The notes under the pieces: model-generated
Seen by the model: the letters and a program-made list of their open reading frames with translations, nothing else
Database searches by the model: none
What the model was told of the DNA's origin: nothing
Shown here: positions 45,427-55,607 of the stretch, piece by piece
How positions within the stretch are numbered: position 1 is the first letter of the stretch
How the letters are laid out: each line of letters starts with the position of its first letter
Made by a program: the position numbers and the translations under genes
NCBI RefSeq assembly: GCF_001042675.1
Contig: NZ_AP012333.1
Coordinates: forward strand, 1,826,858 to 1,890,857
Length of the DNA: 64,000 bases
Direction of reading: 5' to 3'
Source: Parascardovia denticolens DSM 10105 = JCM 12538
GTDB taxonomy: Bacteria > Actinomycetota > Actinomycetes > Actinomycetales > Bifidobacteriaceae

Positions 45427-45650
45427 TCTTCGCGCCCTTCGAGCTTTGTGACAGCCGTTCTGGGAAGGAGCGCCGTTTTCTTACCGAATCCATCTTAACG
45501 GAATGCGTAAAAAAGACGAAGCCGGCCGGTCCCCCTTCCCCGCCGGCCGCGATAGGCTGACAGGCTCCCCGATGTTCGCGAAGCGCCATTTTTTCAGGAA
45601 ATTTACCACCTATTACCCCTTTCCCACAAATTCCACGTAAACTAGTACAT

Positions 45651-46622
45651 GTGACTGTTACTCCAGGCGATATTGCGCGAATGATGAAACGCGCCAAAAG
45701 CGGCCTGAAGTATGCCCAAAATCGCAGTCAAAACGATTGCAGCGGCCCTGGCGGGCAGAAGAGCCATGAAAATGGTTACAGCGGCAGCCGCAAAGACAAT
45801 CGCGCCAGCGGCCATCAGGATCAAGGCCCCCAAACGGACGGCGCCCCCGACCAGGGCCGTTCTCCTGCCTCCCAGGATTTCACCCCGGATCTGGGGCTTG
45901 ATGACGATTCCTCCCCGGTCTACAGTTCCCAGACCCCTCATTCTTCGGTGGAGATCCGTCCCCATGGCGACTATTCCTATGAGGATGACGACCCTCATTC
46001 CCTGCTGACGGCTGTTTACGAGGAACTCCTGCAAGAAGAGGCGGACGCCCACCTGTACGAGGAGTCGGACTCCGATTCCCTTAAGGACAATCACTCCCGG
46101 GTGACCGCCACTCCCGCGGTCATGGCCCATAAACGCGATGACGCCGGGACCTTCCCTTCCCTGGATAATCAAGATCTGCCCATCGTCCGCGAATATTCAG
46201 CAGGCGGCCTCATTTTCGATGACCAAGGCCGCGTCGCCATCATCGTCCGTCATTCCCGCTCCGGCCATATCGAATGGTGCCTGCCGAAGGGACATATAGA
46301 AAAAGGGGAGACCCCCGAGCAGACGGCCGTGCGCGAAGTCCACGAGGAAACCGGGATTCTGGGCGAAGTGATAGATTCCATCGCCACCATCGATTATTGG
46401 TTCACCGGCACGACCCAGCGCGTGCATAAGTTGGTCCATCATTACGTTTTAAGGCAGACCGGCGGCCATTTGACCGTGGAAGGCGACCCCGACCATGAGG
46501 CTGAGGACGCTATCTGGGTCGATTTCAAAGACCTGCCTGATGTTTTGTCCTATCCCAATGAGCGGAGGATCGTCTGGTTGTATGAGCGAAAGAACAAAAA
46601 AGCCCATGAGACCGACATCTGA
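45651..46622 (+). CDS. Nudix hydrolase with long disordered N-terminus
   Basis: The Nudix box GHIEKGETPEQTAVREVHEE is intact within a domain covering about residues 183-323 (YSAGGLIFDDQ start, WCLPKGH before the box, AIWVDF strand). The first 180 residues are Gln/Asp/Ser-rich and probably disordered. GTG start at 45651; an in-frame ATG at 45681 could also serve. Position next to pcnA matches mycobacterial MutT4, an oxidised-nucleotide or diadenosine polyphosphate hydrolase, though the substrate is not certain. 323 residues. Confidence 0.88.
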   Translation: MTVTPGDIARMMKRAKSGLKYAQNRSQNDCSGPGGQKSHENGYSGSRKDNRASGHQDQGPQTDGAPDQGRSPASQDFTPDLGLDDDSSPVYSSQTPHSSVEIRPHGDYSYEDDDPHSLLTAVYEELLQEEADAHLYEESDSDSLKDNHSRVTATPAVMAHKRDDAGTFPSLDNQDLPIVREYSAGGLIFDDQGRVAIIVRHSRSGHIEWCLPKGHIEKGETPEQTAVREVHEETGILGEVIDSIATIDYWFTGTTQRVHKLVHHYVLRQTGGHLTVEGDPDHEAEDAIWVDFKDLPDVLSYPNERRIVWLYERKNKKAHETDI

Positions 46623-48948
46623 AGCGGAAAAGACCCTGACCGATCCCCGCCGGCGCGGCAATCATTCTTTTCGTCTCTTGCTGGCCTTCCTCCTCGCCCT
46701 CGTCCTGCCTTCCGCGATCGCTTTGCCCAGCCAGGCTTTTGCCGCCAGCCAAGACGGACAGGGCAGTCAGGGCAGTCAGAGCGGAACTTCCTACACGAAC
46801 AAGTCCGACTACCAGACTTCCTCAGCCGGGCTGACGATCACCCTAATCTCCTCCACCCCGGTGGTCACCGCGGAATCCGGCTTCAAAGCGGTCATACGCA
46901 TCCGAACCAACCGGGCCATCCGGAGCGGGACGGTGGAGCTTTTCACCAACCCCACCTATCTTTTCCCCAACAGCAGCAGCATCTCCGATTGGGCTTCGGG
47001 AAAGGCCGACTCCAGCGCGATCACGACCAGCCAAAGCCTGGGGACGGCCACCCTGCCAGCCATGAAAACCGGAGATTCGCGGACGGTGGACATCTCCTTG
47101 GATTCCTCCCAGCAGACCCTGACCTCCATGACCTGGGGAGCCAAACCCTTGCTCATCAGCGTCAAGGCGGTGGCTCCTTTGGGCAGCCAGATCACCACGA
47201 CTTTGCGCACCTTCCTCACCCGTTCCAACGCCGATCGGCCGGAAAAAGACCTGCCTAAGCTCGGTCTGGTCTTCCTGCTGCCGGTGACATCACGATTGGA
47301 GCAAGGCCAGGCTCCATCCAGTCAGGCATTGAGGCGGCTGGTCCAAGGCGAAGGGGCCATAGCCGTCAAAAACCTGTCCGCCTTCCTTTATCCGACGAGC
47401 AAAGAGAGCAAATCCAGGCAGGAGACCTTGCAAAAACTGGCCTCCGACTATTCCTTCCTCAACCTGGTAGCCGACCCCCGCCTGGCCGGGACTCTGGTCG
47501 GTTCCAAGATCTCGGCTTTCAGCCAAAGCGACGGCCTGGATATCAATACCATCAGCCAGGTGAAATCCTCTTCCTGGCCGGAGACCGGAATCAACGAGGA
47601 GACCCTCAAGGCCCAGACCAGCGACGACCTGGCCAAACGGGCGGGAACAAAGGCGGCCAGCTCCCCCATCGCCCTCTCCAACAAGACGACGGCCTGGACC
47701 TTGGATTCCTTGACCCAGGCACGGACCCTCGGCTATAAGACCGTGCTCTCCCAAAAAGGGTTCAGCGACCTCGAGGATTCCACCGTGCATACGGACAAGG
47801 TGACCGTTCCCACCAGCGCCGGGGATGTGACTGTACTCACCGCCGACCGGAACCTCAGCTCGTCCCACATGGACCAGGCCATGTCCGTCAACAAGACGAT
47901 CGCTTACAGCGCCTTCTACGAGACCCAAGCCCCCTATGAAAAGCGCATCCTCCTAGTCAATCTCGGCACTTCCTGGGCGGACCGGGGCGAAGGGGGCTAT
48001 CAGGCCTACCTCAAGTCCCTGCGCGCTTTCCTAGGCACCGTCCATAACCTTCCCTGGGTGGAGACCAAACAATTGACCGACCTGATCGCGGCCGACAGCC
48101 ATTACAGCCCGGACCAGGCCAAAACCATGGCCCAAGCCAACGAGCCCGTAACCGAGGGGACCGCAGTGGACGCCTACCGGTCCGCCCTCGCGCAGCTGTC
48201 CAAAGACAAGGCCAACCTGAGGGATTTCCGCGACCACGTGCTCGTCCCCTCCAAGAACCGCGGCCAATCCTCCTCCGCGAACGCCCAGGGTCTTTCCAAA
48301 GGGAACGTCCGCAAGGACTCTCAAGCCACGGCCCCGGGCTATACCCTGCAGAATTCCGATAGCTGGATCTCCGGTTTGGAGAAATCCCTGGAAGCGATCG
48401 CCCAAAGGGGCTTCACCTGGGACGCGACTCCGGAAAGCGTCTCCAAGCAGGGGGAAGACATCCATGCCGTCATCCGGGCCTTGGCCGCCGCCATTCAGCT
48501 CAACCGGGTCGGCTCCTTGAACGCCGTGTCCGATAAGGTCACCCTCCCGGTCACCATCACCAATGACCTCCCTTTCCCCATCCAGGTGGGGCTGCGGGGG
48601 ACGGTGGAGAAGGACGTGGCCCAGAACCTGGGGATCAGCCTGACCCCGGTCGATGGAATCACCGTCGGCGCCCATGACGATCAGCAGGTCTCCATGACCG
48701 TCTCCGTGCTCAGCGGCAGGCGGGGCAAGGCGCGGATCAGCCTGGTGGACAGGCGGGGCAAGGCCTTCGGGACGGCCTCCAGTACGCAAATCATCGGATC
48801 TTTCGCCGTCAATGGGCCGGTCGGTTACGCCATCATCGCCTTGGCGGTGGTCTTGGGACTCCTCGGTGCTTACCGACAGACCAAACGAGCCCTCCAAGGC
48901 AAGACGGCGGCAGGGAATGAAACGGCTCCGATCAGGCCAGGCGGCTAA
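46582..48948 (+). CDS. DUF6049 family exported membrane protein
   Basis: 788 residues. A basic start, a signal peptide (LLAFLLALVLPSAIALPSQAFA, cleavage after Ala), a large extracytoplasmic part with beta-rich ends, and one C-terminal helix (GYAIIALAVVLGLLGAY). It corresponds by gene order to mycobacterial Rv3909, which precedes murJ; no enzymatic motif is visible. Start 46582 overlaps the nudix gene by 41 bases; GGAGG lies 13 bases upstream; ATG 46606 is an alternative. A role with MurJ in envelope assembly is inferred from conserved adjacency. Confidence 0.85.
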   Translation: MSERTKKPMRPTSEAEKTLTDPRRRGNHSFRLLLAFLLALVLPSAIALPSQAFAASQDGQGSQGSQSGTSYTNKSDYQTSSAGLTITLISSTPVVTAESGFKAVIRIRTNRAIRSGTVELFTNPTYLFPNSSSISDWASGKADSSAITTSQSLGTATLPAMKTGDSRTVDISLDSSQQTLTSMTWGAKPLLISVKAVAPLGSQITTTLRTFLTRSNADRPEKDLPKLGLVFLLPVTSRLEQGQAPSSQALRRLVQGEGAIAVKNLSAFLYPTSKESKSRQETLQKLASDYSFLNLVADPRLAGTLVGSKISAFSQSDGLDINTISQVKSSSWPETGINEETLKAQTSDDLAKRAGTKAASSPIALSNKTTAWTLDSLTQARTLGYKTVLSQKGFSDLEDSTVHTDKVTVPTSAGDVTVLTADRNLSSSHMDQAMSVNKTIAYSAFYETQAPYEKRILLVNLGTSWADRGEGGYQAYLKSLRAFLGTVHNLPWVETKQLTDLIAADSHYSPDQAKTMAQANEPVTEGTAVDAYRSALAQLSKDKANLRDFRDHVLVPSKNRGQSSSANAQGLSKGNVRKDSQATAPGYTLQNSDSWISGLEKSLEAIAQRGFTWDATPESVSKQGEDIHAVIRALAAAIQLNRVGSLNAVSDKVTLPVTITNDLPFPIQVGLRGTVEKDVAQNLGISLTPVDGITVGAHDDQQVSMTVSVLSGRRGKARISLVDRRGKAFGTASSTQIIGSFAVNGPVGYAIIALAVVLGLLGAYRQTKRALQGKTAAGNETAPIRPGG

Positions 48949-49009
48949 ATTCGACCGGATCGGTCACAGCAGGCAGGACAGTCACAGCACAGGCAGAACA
49001 GGATTTCAT

Positions 49010-52000
49010 ATGAGTACAGGAAAGACCAAACGAGGAAAAGCCCCTCAGGGGAACCCCCAGGCGGAATCCGGGAAGAGCGGTCAATCCTCGGTCGGGCGCA
49101 ACTCGGCCATCATGGCCTTGGGAACCTTCTTTTCCCGTCTGACCGGGCAGGCACGCAGCATCCTTCTGGCCTGGGCGGTCGGCACCACCGGCATCGCCGC
49201 CAACGCCTACCAGACCGGATCCATGATCCCCCAGGTCCTCTTCACCATCCTCTCCGGCGGAATCTTCAACGCCGTCCTGGTCCCCCAGATCGTCCGGGCC
49301 TTAAAGGAGGAGGACGCCAAGGAACGCCTGGATAAGATCATCACCCTGTCCATCGTCCTCCTGCTGGGCGTCACCCTCCTGCTCATGGCCGGGACCCATC
49401 TGGTCACCAGCCTTTACCTCAGCTCCAATTGGACGGCCAGCCAGCACGCCCTGGTCGATTCCTTCACCCTCTGGTGCATGCCTCAGATCTTCTTTTATGG
49501 CCTCTATACCATTCTGGGGCAGATCCTGGCCGCCCAGGAACGCTTCGCCGCCTATTCCTGGAGCTCGGTTGGTGCCAACGTCATCGCCTGCCTAGGATTC
49601 GGCCTTTTCATCCGTCTTTTCGGCAACGCCAGCCACGCCAGCATGGCCTTCTGGACCACCCCCCGGGTCTTCCTTCTGGCCGGCATGTGGACCTTGGGCG
49701 TGGCTTTTCAAGCCCTGGTCCTTTTCATCCCCCTGATGCAGACCGGCTACCATTACCGTCCCCGCTGGGGGCTGCGAGGAATCGGCCTACGATCCATGGG
49801 TTCCGTGGGCGTCTGGAGCCTAAGCATCGTCCTGCTGGGCCAGGCGGTCAACATCTTCAACACCCGCATCGCCAGCGGGGCGCCCATCCAAGGCGACGAT
49901 GTTTTCGGAATCGCCGGCAACGCCACCTATCAGAACGCACTCACCATTTACCTCCTGCCCTACTCCCTGGTGGCTGTTTCCATCGCCACAGCCATCTTCC
50001 CCCGGCTGTCGGCGGACGTGGCGGAAGGCAACCTCAAGGACGCCCGCGACACCCTCAGCCAATCCCTGCGCCGCTGCGGTGTCATCATGCTCTTTTTCAC
50101 CGCGGTTCTGGTGGCCATCCCCGTCCCGGTGATCAAAGCCCTGCTGCCTTCGGTCCCCCTGAAAGAGATCAACCTGATCGCCCCCGTGCTCATCGCCTTG
50201 AGCCTGAACTGCTGGGCTGCGTCCACCTTCCTCTTCCTCCAGCGCACTTTCTACGCCTTCGAGGACGGAAAACATCCTTTCATCTTCGCTTTGATCCAAA
50301 ACGCTTTCTTCGTGGTGGGATTGGCGGTCATCCGCTTCGGACTTCCCCCGCGCTTCTGGACTGTGGGAATCGGCGTCTCCATGACGATCAGCTACGCCAT
50401 CAGCATCCCCTTCCTGATTTATATGACCCAAAAAAAGCTTTTCCACGGCAGTCTCAATGTAGGCCGCATCTTCCTGTCTTTGGGTAAAAGCCTGGTCGCC
50501 GCCGTCGCGACCGGGTTCGTCTCTTACTATCTCTACCGACTCCTTCTGATGGTCTTCCATGTGAACCTGGCCGGCCCTCAGGGTCATATTTCCTGGGTCC
50601 TGTCCATCTTGTTCTGCGCCATCACCGGTCTGGTGGCTTTGGCGGTTTATGGGGCCCTTCTGGTCCTGACCCGTACCGACGATGTGGTGGATATTGCCTT
50701 GCAGATCGTCATGAAGCTGGGTTTGGGCAAGGTGAAGTTCGGGCGGACCATCATCGACCGCCTCCACTCCCGTCAGGTCCAGACCCGCAAGGTCGTTTCC
50801 GAGCCGGTGAAGCCGGATGATGACTATCTGGCCACCGCCCTTGACCGGGCGGATCAGGCCGATCAAGTCAATCAGGCCGCCCAGCCCGACCAGGCGGCGG
50901 AACTCGCCTCCTTGGCCCCCTACTCCCAACCCCACCTGGCCAAGGATTCCCTGCCTTCGGACCAGGCGAACGGGTCCGGTCAAGTCGGTGGCTCCAACCA
51001 GATCAGTCAAATCAACCGAGCCAAACAAACCAGACAAACCAACGACGTCAACGTCCCCGCCCAGCCCATGAAAACCGCTTCATCCGTGGTCTCACAAAGG
51101 GTGACCCCTGTCCATACAATGGAAGGCGGTAAGGGGTCACAACGAACCGAGCAAAAGAGACTATCCATGAACATCAAGCCTGGTGATGTGGTACTCAATA
51201 GGTACGAGCTGAAGCGCCTGCTGGCCGATGGGTCCGGCATGGCCGCTTTCACCGCGCATGATATCTCTTTCTCCCGCGATTGCCAGCTTTTCCTGGTCAC
51301 TGACACTTCCGTCTTCAACCAAATCAACCTGCTCACTTCCACTCTGGCCACCTCTCGCTTCGATTTCTGCACACCTTTGGACCAGTCCTACCGGACTTCC
51401 CAGGTCTATCTGATCGCCCAGCCATATGATCCCGGCATCAGCCTGGCCCAGTACATCCACTCCCCCGCCCAGGAGGCGGATTCGGGCGCCAGCTCGGCCC
51501 CGAGCGCCAAATCCCCGGCTGGCGGTCCGTCCTCCGCCCTGCCCTCTTCGGCTTCTTCCATTTCGTCCGACCACGGTCTGACCCGGCCGGTCGCCCCGAA
51601 CCGCCGCCTGAGCCAGAAGGCCATCAGGTCCATCATCGGCGAGTTGATCGGCTACGGGCAGGCCCTTTCCCAAGCCGGCATCTACCACCATCTCATCAGC
51701 ACTCAGACGGTCCGCATGACCCAGAAGAAGCTCTTGCTGGCTGATTTGGCCGTATCCCCCATCCTAGTTCAGGATTCCCCCCTCATGACCGACGCCCGCG
51801 GCATGAGCGGGCAGACGAGCATGGCCCGTCAGATCGCCGCCGTGCTCTTCGAGCTCCTCACCGATCGGCCCTTCGACCCGGATAAGGATTCCAGCCTTGC
51901 CGACCTGGCCTCCGCTTCCACCGTGCAGCCTCTTCCTGATGAATTCTCCATCATCTGCGCCCGCGGCCTTGGGTTGAAGGACGAACAGGGCCTTTCCGTG

Positions 52001-53794
52001 GCTCCTGTTTATACCCTCTTCGAGTTGTCCGCCTTGTTGGGGGACTTCCTGCCTTGGGACCAGCTCTCCTTCTCCGACGTCGAAGGCCCCTTCCGGCAGG
52101 AGACGGCTTCCGTCAGTTTGATGAAACTGGTTCCTCAGGCTCCCCATCTGGTTGGGCCGGATAACGACCTGGACTTCTATCTTCCCCCGGAACTTTTCAC
52201 CAGGCCGAGGGCGAACGCCCAGAAGCCGGCCAGGGTCATCCAATCCCATCAATCCTGGGACAGAGACCAACTTTTCGAGCGCGATCAGGAGATTTCCCTC
52301 CGGCCGCACACCGACGATTTCTTCTCCGAATTCGATGACGACAATAACTTCGATGACGTCTCCTCCTTGACCGGGAACACCCCGCATATCGCCCCCCGTG
52401 CTTACCCCGAGGAGGCGAACAGCAGCACCCGGGCCATCGCCATCAATCCGGCTGCGACCGCAGCCTCGGTCGTTTCCGCAGGAGCTGAAGGCCTGCCCAA
52501 GAGCGACCGGGGAGAGGCTGGCCAGGCTGGTACATCCGGATACTCCAGCCAATCCGGAAAACCAGGTCAGCTAGGTCAGTCCGGACACCCTGACCATTCT
52601 GTCCATCCCCGGACTATGACCACTTCCGAGCGTCTTTCGCAGGTCGTGCAGCCTCAGGATCAGGGAGGAAAGGCTTCGCGCGGGCCAGAATCACTGCCTC
52701 CCACGATTCTTCCCCGGACCTCCGCAACCGCCGGCACTGACACTTCCAGCGATTTCAATGCCGGCTTCTTTAAGCCCTCTGGAAACTCCGAGTCCTTTGA
52801 GCCCGTTGAAATCCGACCCGGCTCCGTGGATTCCCGTGGCGAATCAGCCTCCGCTCAAGCTTCCGCTTCGAATTCTGGCCCGGCATCGCCTTCGGCCACG
52901 GCCCCGGCATCGCTCTCTTCCAGCCGCCAAGCTCGCTCTTATCTTTCCTTCCCCTGGTCCGGAAAGACCGGTGGGTCTAAGAACAATATCAGGGCTGACT
53001 CCGGCAAGAACGCCCCGGAAGATGAGCGCGAGCGTCTCTACCGGCAGCAGGTGGCTCGACAAAAGCGCGAGGAAAGGAACACCCTTGTCCGCAAGCGCAC
53101 GCTCACCGTGGCTTTGGTCGGAATCATCCTGATCGTCGCCTTGGCCGTGGCGTCGTCGGCTTTGGGCATCTTCAACCACCCCGCCCTCAAGTCCGGTGGC
53201 AATGGGGATGTCTGGCCAAGTTTGCAGGCTTCTTATCCCGGTGAAGAGGGCAACTCCTCGTCATCTGGAAAGGCGTCGCCCAAGGAGTCCGCGAAGCCCT
53301 CTTCCAAGCCGGCTCAGCCTTCCGCCAAACCTTCCTCCTCCCCTGCGCAGCAGAAAGAGAAGCCCAGCCAAAGTGCGCCGGCGGCCGGCCCCCAGGCCAC
53401 TTCCTACCCCCAGCAGATGAACGCCCAAGCGGTCCCCGCTCCCCCGGCTTCCACCAACACCACCCCCTTGCCTATCAAGAGCCGGGTCTTCCTCAATAAA
53501 CCCAATGGGCAGAACGGTTATGGCTTGGCCATCACCTTCTCCCAGAAGGTGACCGTGAGCAAGCTCAACATCGGCATGCGGGATTCCGGTGGGACGGCCT
53601 ACATCTACGCGGATGCGGACCAGACCAACCCAATCAATGGCTATGCTTTGGCGAAGTTCTCCTTTGACCTCTCCGGCAGCACGATGGTGACTTTGAGCAG
53701 GCCAGTGCAGACCGACCGAATCGTCATCTGGGTTCCGGCCGACTCCCTTCCGACCAGCCGTTACCTCTACTTCACCCACCTCATGGCTTACTGA
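49010..53794 (+). CDS. murJ: MurJ lipid II flippase fused to pseudokinase and C-terminal ligand-binding-like domain
   Basis: 1594 residues. Residues about 25-560 are the 14-helix MurJ/MviN flippase (FFSRLTGQARSILLAWAVG, GGIFNAVLVPQI start region). A polar linker leads to a kinase-like domain from about residue 720 (VLNRYELKRLLADGSGMAAFTAHD); the expected HRD and DFG motifs are absent, so it is a pseudokinase. A long Ser/Gly/Gln-rich linker, one helix (about 1364-1386) and an extracytoplasmic beta-rich domain (about 1490-1594) follow. In mycobacteria the equivalent pseudokinase is phosphorylated by PknB and bound by FhaA. ATG 49010 has weak AGGA upstream. Confidence 0.93.
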   Translation: MSTGKTKRGKAPQGNPQAESGKSGQSSVGRNSAIMALGTFFSRLTGQARSILLAWAVGTTGIAANAYQTGSMIPQVLFTILSGGIFNAVLVPQIVRALKEEDAKERLDKIITLSIVLLLGVTLLLMAGTHLVTSLYLSSNWTASQHALVDSFTLWCMPQIFFYGLYTILGQILAAQERFAAYSWSSVGANVIACLGFGLFIRLFGNASHASMAFWTTPRVFLLAGMWTLGVAFQALVLFIPLMQTGYHYRPRWGLRGIGLRSMGSVGVWSLSIVLLGQAVNIFNTRIASGAPIQGDDVFGIAGNATYQNALTIYLLPYSLVAVSIATAIFPRLSADVAEGNLKDARDTLSQSLRRCGVIMLFFTAVLVAIPVPVIKALLPSVPLKEINLIAPVLIALSLNCWAASTFLFLQRTFYAFEDGKHPFIFALIQNAFFVVGLAVIRFGLPPRFWTVGIGVSMTISYAISIPFLIYMTQKKLFHGSLNVGRIFLSLGKSLVAAVATGFVSYYLYRLLLMVFHVNLAGPQGHISWVLSILFCAITGLVALAVYGALLVLTRTDDVVDIALQIVMKLGLGKVKFGRTIIDRLHSRQVQTRKVVSEPVKPDDDYLATALDRADQADQVNQAAQPDQAAELASLAPYSQPHLAKDSLPSDQANGSGQVGGSNQISQINRAKQTRQTNDVNVPAQPMKTASSVVSQRVTPVHTMEGGKGSQRTEQKRLSMNIKPGDVVLNRYELKRLLADGSGMAAFTAHDISFSRDCQLFLVTDTSVFNQINLLTSTLATSRFDFCTPLDQSYRTSQVYLIAQPYDPGISLAQYIHSPAQEADSGASSAPSAKSPAGGPSSALPSSASSISSDHGLTRPVAPNRRLSQKAIRSIIGELIGYGQALSQAGIYHHLISTQTVRMTQKKLLLADLAVSPILVQDSPLMTDARGMSGQTSMARQIAAVLFELLTDRPFDPDKDSSLADLASASTVQPLPDEFSIICARGLGLKDEQGLSVAPVYTLFELSALLGDFLPWDQLSFSDVEGPFRQETASVSLMKLVPQAPHLVGPDNDLDFYLPPELFTRPRANAQKPARVIQSHQSWDRDQLFERDQEISLRPHTDDFFSEFDDDNNFDDVSSLTGNTPHIAPRAYPEEANSSTRAIAINPAATAASVVSAGAEGLPKSDRGEAGQAGTSGYSSQSGKPGQLGQSGHPDHSVHPRTMTTSERLSQVVQPQDQGGKASRGPESLPPTILPRTSATAGTDTSSDFNAGFFKPSGNSESFEPVEIRPGSVDSRGESASAQASASNSGPASPSATAPASLSSSRQARSYLSFPWSGKTGGSKNNIRADSGKNAPEDERERLYRQQVARQKREERNTLVRKRTLTVALVGIILIVALAVASSALGIFNHPALKSGGNGDVWPSLQASYPGEEGNSSSSGKASPKESAKPSSKPAQPSAKPSSSPAQQKEKPSQSAPAAGPQATSYPQQMNAQAVPAPPASTNTTPLPIKSRVFLNKPNGQNGYGLAITFSQKVTVSKLNIGMRDSGGTAYIYADADQTNPINGYALAKFSFDLSGSTMVTLSRPVQTDRIVIWVPADSLPTSRYLYFTHLMAY

Positions 53795-54443
53795 CGGTTC
53801 CCATGGCTACAGGGGCTACAGGGCGGATTGATTATAAGCCGCCCTGTCCTCTTCTTCCCCTTCCTCCTGCGGTGTCCCCTTCCCCAGCGGCCTCCTCGTT
53901 CCATCTGTTTCCTCGCTCCATGACTTTTCTCGTCTTTCCGCGGCCCCTTCTCACGGTCTCTTCTCGCGATCGACTGTTTTGCTTTTCTCGCTCCGCAGAC
54001 TCCCATGCTCTTGCGTTCTCCTCCCTCTGTGGCGCCATCACCCCCGCATATAGTCTCTTACCCCTCCACGACTCCTCTATGCTGTCAGAAGAATTCTGCC
54101 CTTTCCCCTTGTTTCGGGAATTTTATTCGACCTGATTCACTTGTTCTGATTGCGTCCAGAATTGAGTTCCTGACACGGCCTTGAGAACGCGAATAGCTAA
54201 ACATGAACGAGCAAATCTGAAGACGGGCGACTTAGCCCCCTCTGATTTATTAAAGGTTATATTCATGTTTTCGTATGATTATTAATGAATATTGTGAGGT
54301 TTATGCGTTCCGATATCGTTCGGTTTTCAGGAATTGACTCGCTGCGAACCCACAGAAGATACACGAACCACCAGCCACCGGCAGGTGAAAAACAGGCAAG
54401 GAACTGGATAAGATCCAATACCTGCCAACAGACAAGGAGAATC
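53795..54443. other. Intergenic region murJ - trxB
   Basis: 649 bases without a supported gene. First a terminator (53818-53847), then about 280 bases in which C and T dominate the + strand, then an AT-rich stretch (54240-54290) likely holding the trxB promoter, and a trxB leader with GGCAGG/CCTGCC arms (54380-54427). An open frame from 54285 joins trxB but is better explained as leader. Confidence 0.5.
53818..53847 (+). terminator. murJ terminator hairpin
   Basis: ACAGGGCGG pairs perfectly with CCGCCCTGT across a 12-base loop, 23 bases after the murJ stop. The following CCTCTTCTTCC is pyrimidine-rich but not a pure T run. Confidence 0.65.
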
Positions 54444-55565
54444 ATGGCAAACCTCATCTCCCTCTCTCCAGAGACATCGCCCACAAATCCTCAGAATTCC
54501 CAGAACTCTCAGAACTCGCAACTTCAGGCATCCGGAAACCCCATGGGCAACCTCATCTCCTTGTCCCCCAACGCGAACGCGAAGAAGCAGGCGGCGGCCC
54601 AAGCATCGGGACCACAGAAAGAGCGAGCGATCATCATCGGTTCCGGCCCCGCCGGTTACACCGCCGCCTTGTACCTCGCCAGAGCCGGCTATCAGCCTTT
54701 GGTTTTGGCCGGGGCTTTGACTCCTGGCGGACAGCTGGTCAACACGACCGAAGTCGAGAATTATCCAGGTTTCCCAGACGGCGTGCTCGGTCCTGATTTG
54801 ATGGACAAGATGCGCGAGCAGGCGGAACGCTTCGGGGCGCGCATCGAGTACAAAGACGTCGTCTCCACCGCGCTTGACCAACCATCCGATTCAAAACATC
54901 CCCTGCATTCGGTCGCCACCGACGACGGGCAGACCTATCAGGCTGAGGTCGTCCTTGTCACCACCGGCTCCAGCTATCGCAAATTGGGGGTGCCGGGAGA
55001 AGTGGAATTTTCCGGCCGCGGTGTCTCCTACTGCGCCACATGCGATGGGAGCTTCTTCCGCAAACAACCCATCGTCGTTGTGGGCGGGGGCGATACAGCC
55101 CTGACTGACGCCCTCTTCCTGACTCGCTTTAGCAGCTCTGTCACCATCATCCATCGTCGTGATGAGTTCCGCGCTTCGCAAGTTCAGGTGGACCGGGCCA
55201 GAAACAACGAGAAAATCGACTTCGTTCTCGATTCCGTCGTCACTTCCGTCAACGGCGAAGACAAGTCCGCCCAGTCCGTGACCGTCAAGAACGTGAAGAC
55301 CGGCGAAGAGAAGCAAATCCCCGCCCACGGCGTCTTCATCGCCATCGGCAGCGATCCGCAGACCTCTTTCCTCAACGGCCAGATCAATACGGACCAAGAT
55401 GGTTACATAGTCATTGAAGGCGCTTCCACCCGCACTTCCATTCCTGGGGTTTTCGCCGCTGGCGACGTAACTGACAAGGTCTATCGCCAAGCGATTTCCG
55501 CAGCCGGGATGGGCTGCCGAGCCGCACTCGACGCCCAGGCTTACCTTGAAGAGGAAGCCTCCTAA
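54444..55565 (+). CDS. trxB: Thioredoxin-disulfide reductase
   Basis: FAD/NADPH enzyme that reduces thioredoxin. GSGPAGYTAALYLARAG binds FAD, the redox-active disulfide is SYCATCDG, GGGDTALTDALFL binds NADPH, and GVFAAGDVTDKVYRQ is the second FAD motif. About 60 residues precede the fold, containing two copies of NLISLSP (residues 3-9 and about 36-42) separated by repeated QNS units. Start ATG 54444 has AAGGAG at 54434-54439. 373 residues. No thioredoxin gene or sigM is adjacent, unlike in mycobacteria. Confidence 0.95.
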   Translation: MANLISLSPETSPTNPQNSQNSQNSQLQASGNPMGNLISLSPNANAKKQAAAQASGPQKERAIIIGSGPAGYTAALYLARAGYQPLVLAGALTPGGQLVNTTEVENYPGFPDGVLGPDLMDKMREQAERFGARIEYKDVVSTALDQPSDSKHPLHSVATDDGQTYQAEVVLVTTGSSYRKLGVPGEVEFSGRGVSYCATCDGSFFRKQPIVVVGGGDTALTDALFLTRFSSSVTIIHRRDEFRASQVQVDRARNNEKIDFVLDSVVTSVNGEDKSAQSVTVKNVKTGEEKQIPAHGVFIAIGSDPQTSFLNGQINTDQDGYIVIEGASTRTSIPGVFAAGDVTDKVYRQAISAAGMGCRAALDAQAYLEEEAS

Positions 55566-55607
55566 GTCGCTCTCAGAAGGACTGACTAAGATCATGACTT
55601 CGAGGAA

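Noticed and set aside
51167..53794. Separate kinase-like gene starting at ATG 51167
   Set aside because: The frame is continuous with murJ, no ribosome-binding site precedes this ATG, and the fused architecture is known for actinobacterial MurJ.
54285..54443. 53-residue N-terminal extension of trxB
   Set aside because: The in-frame start at 54285 has no signal, while ATG 54444 has AAGGAG; the upstream part reads like AT-rich leader.
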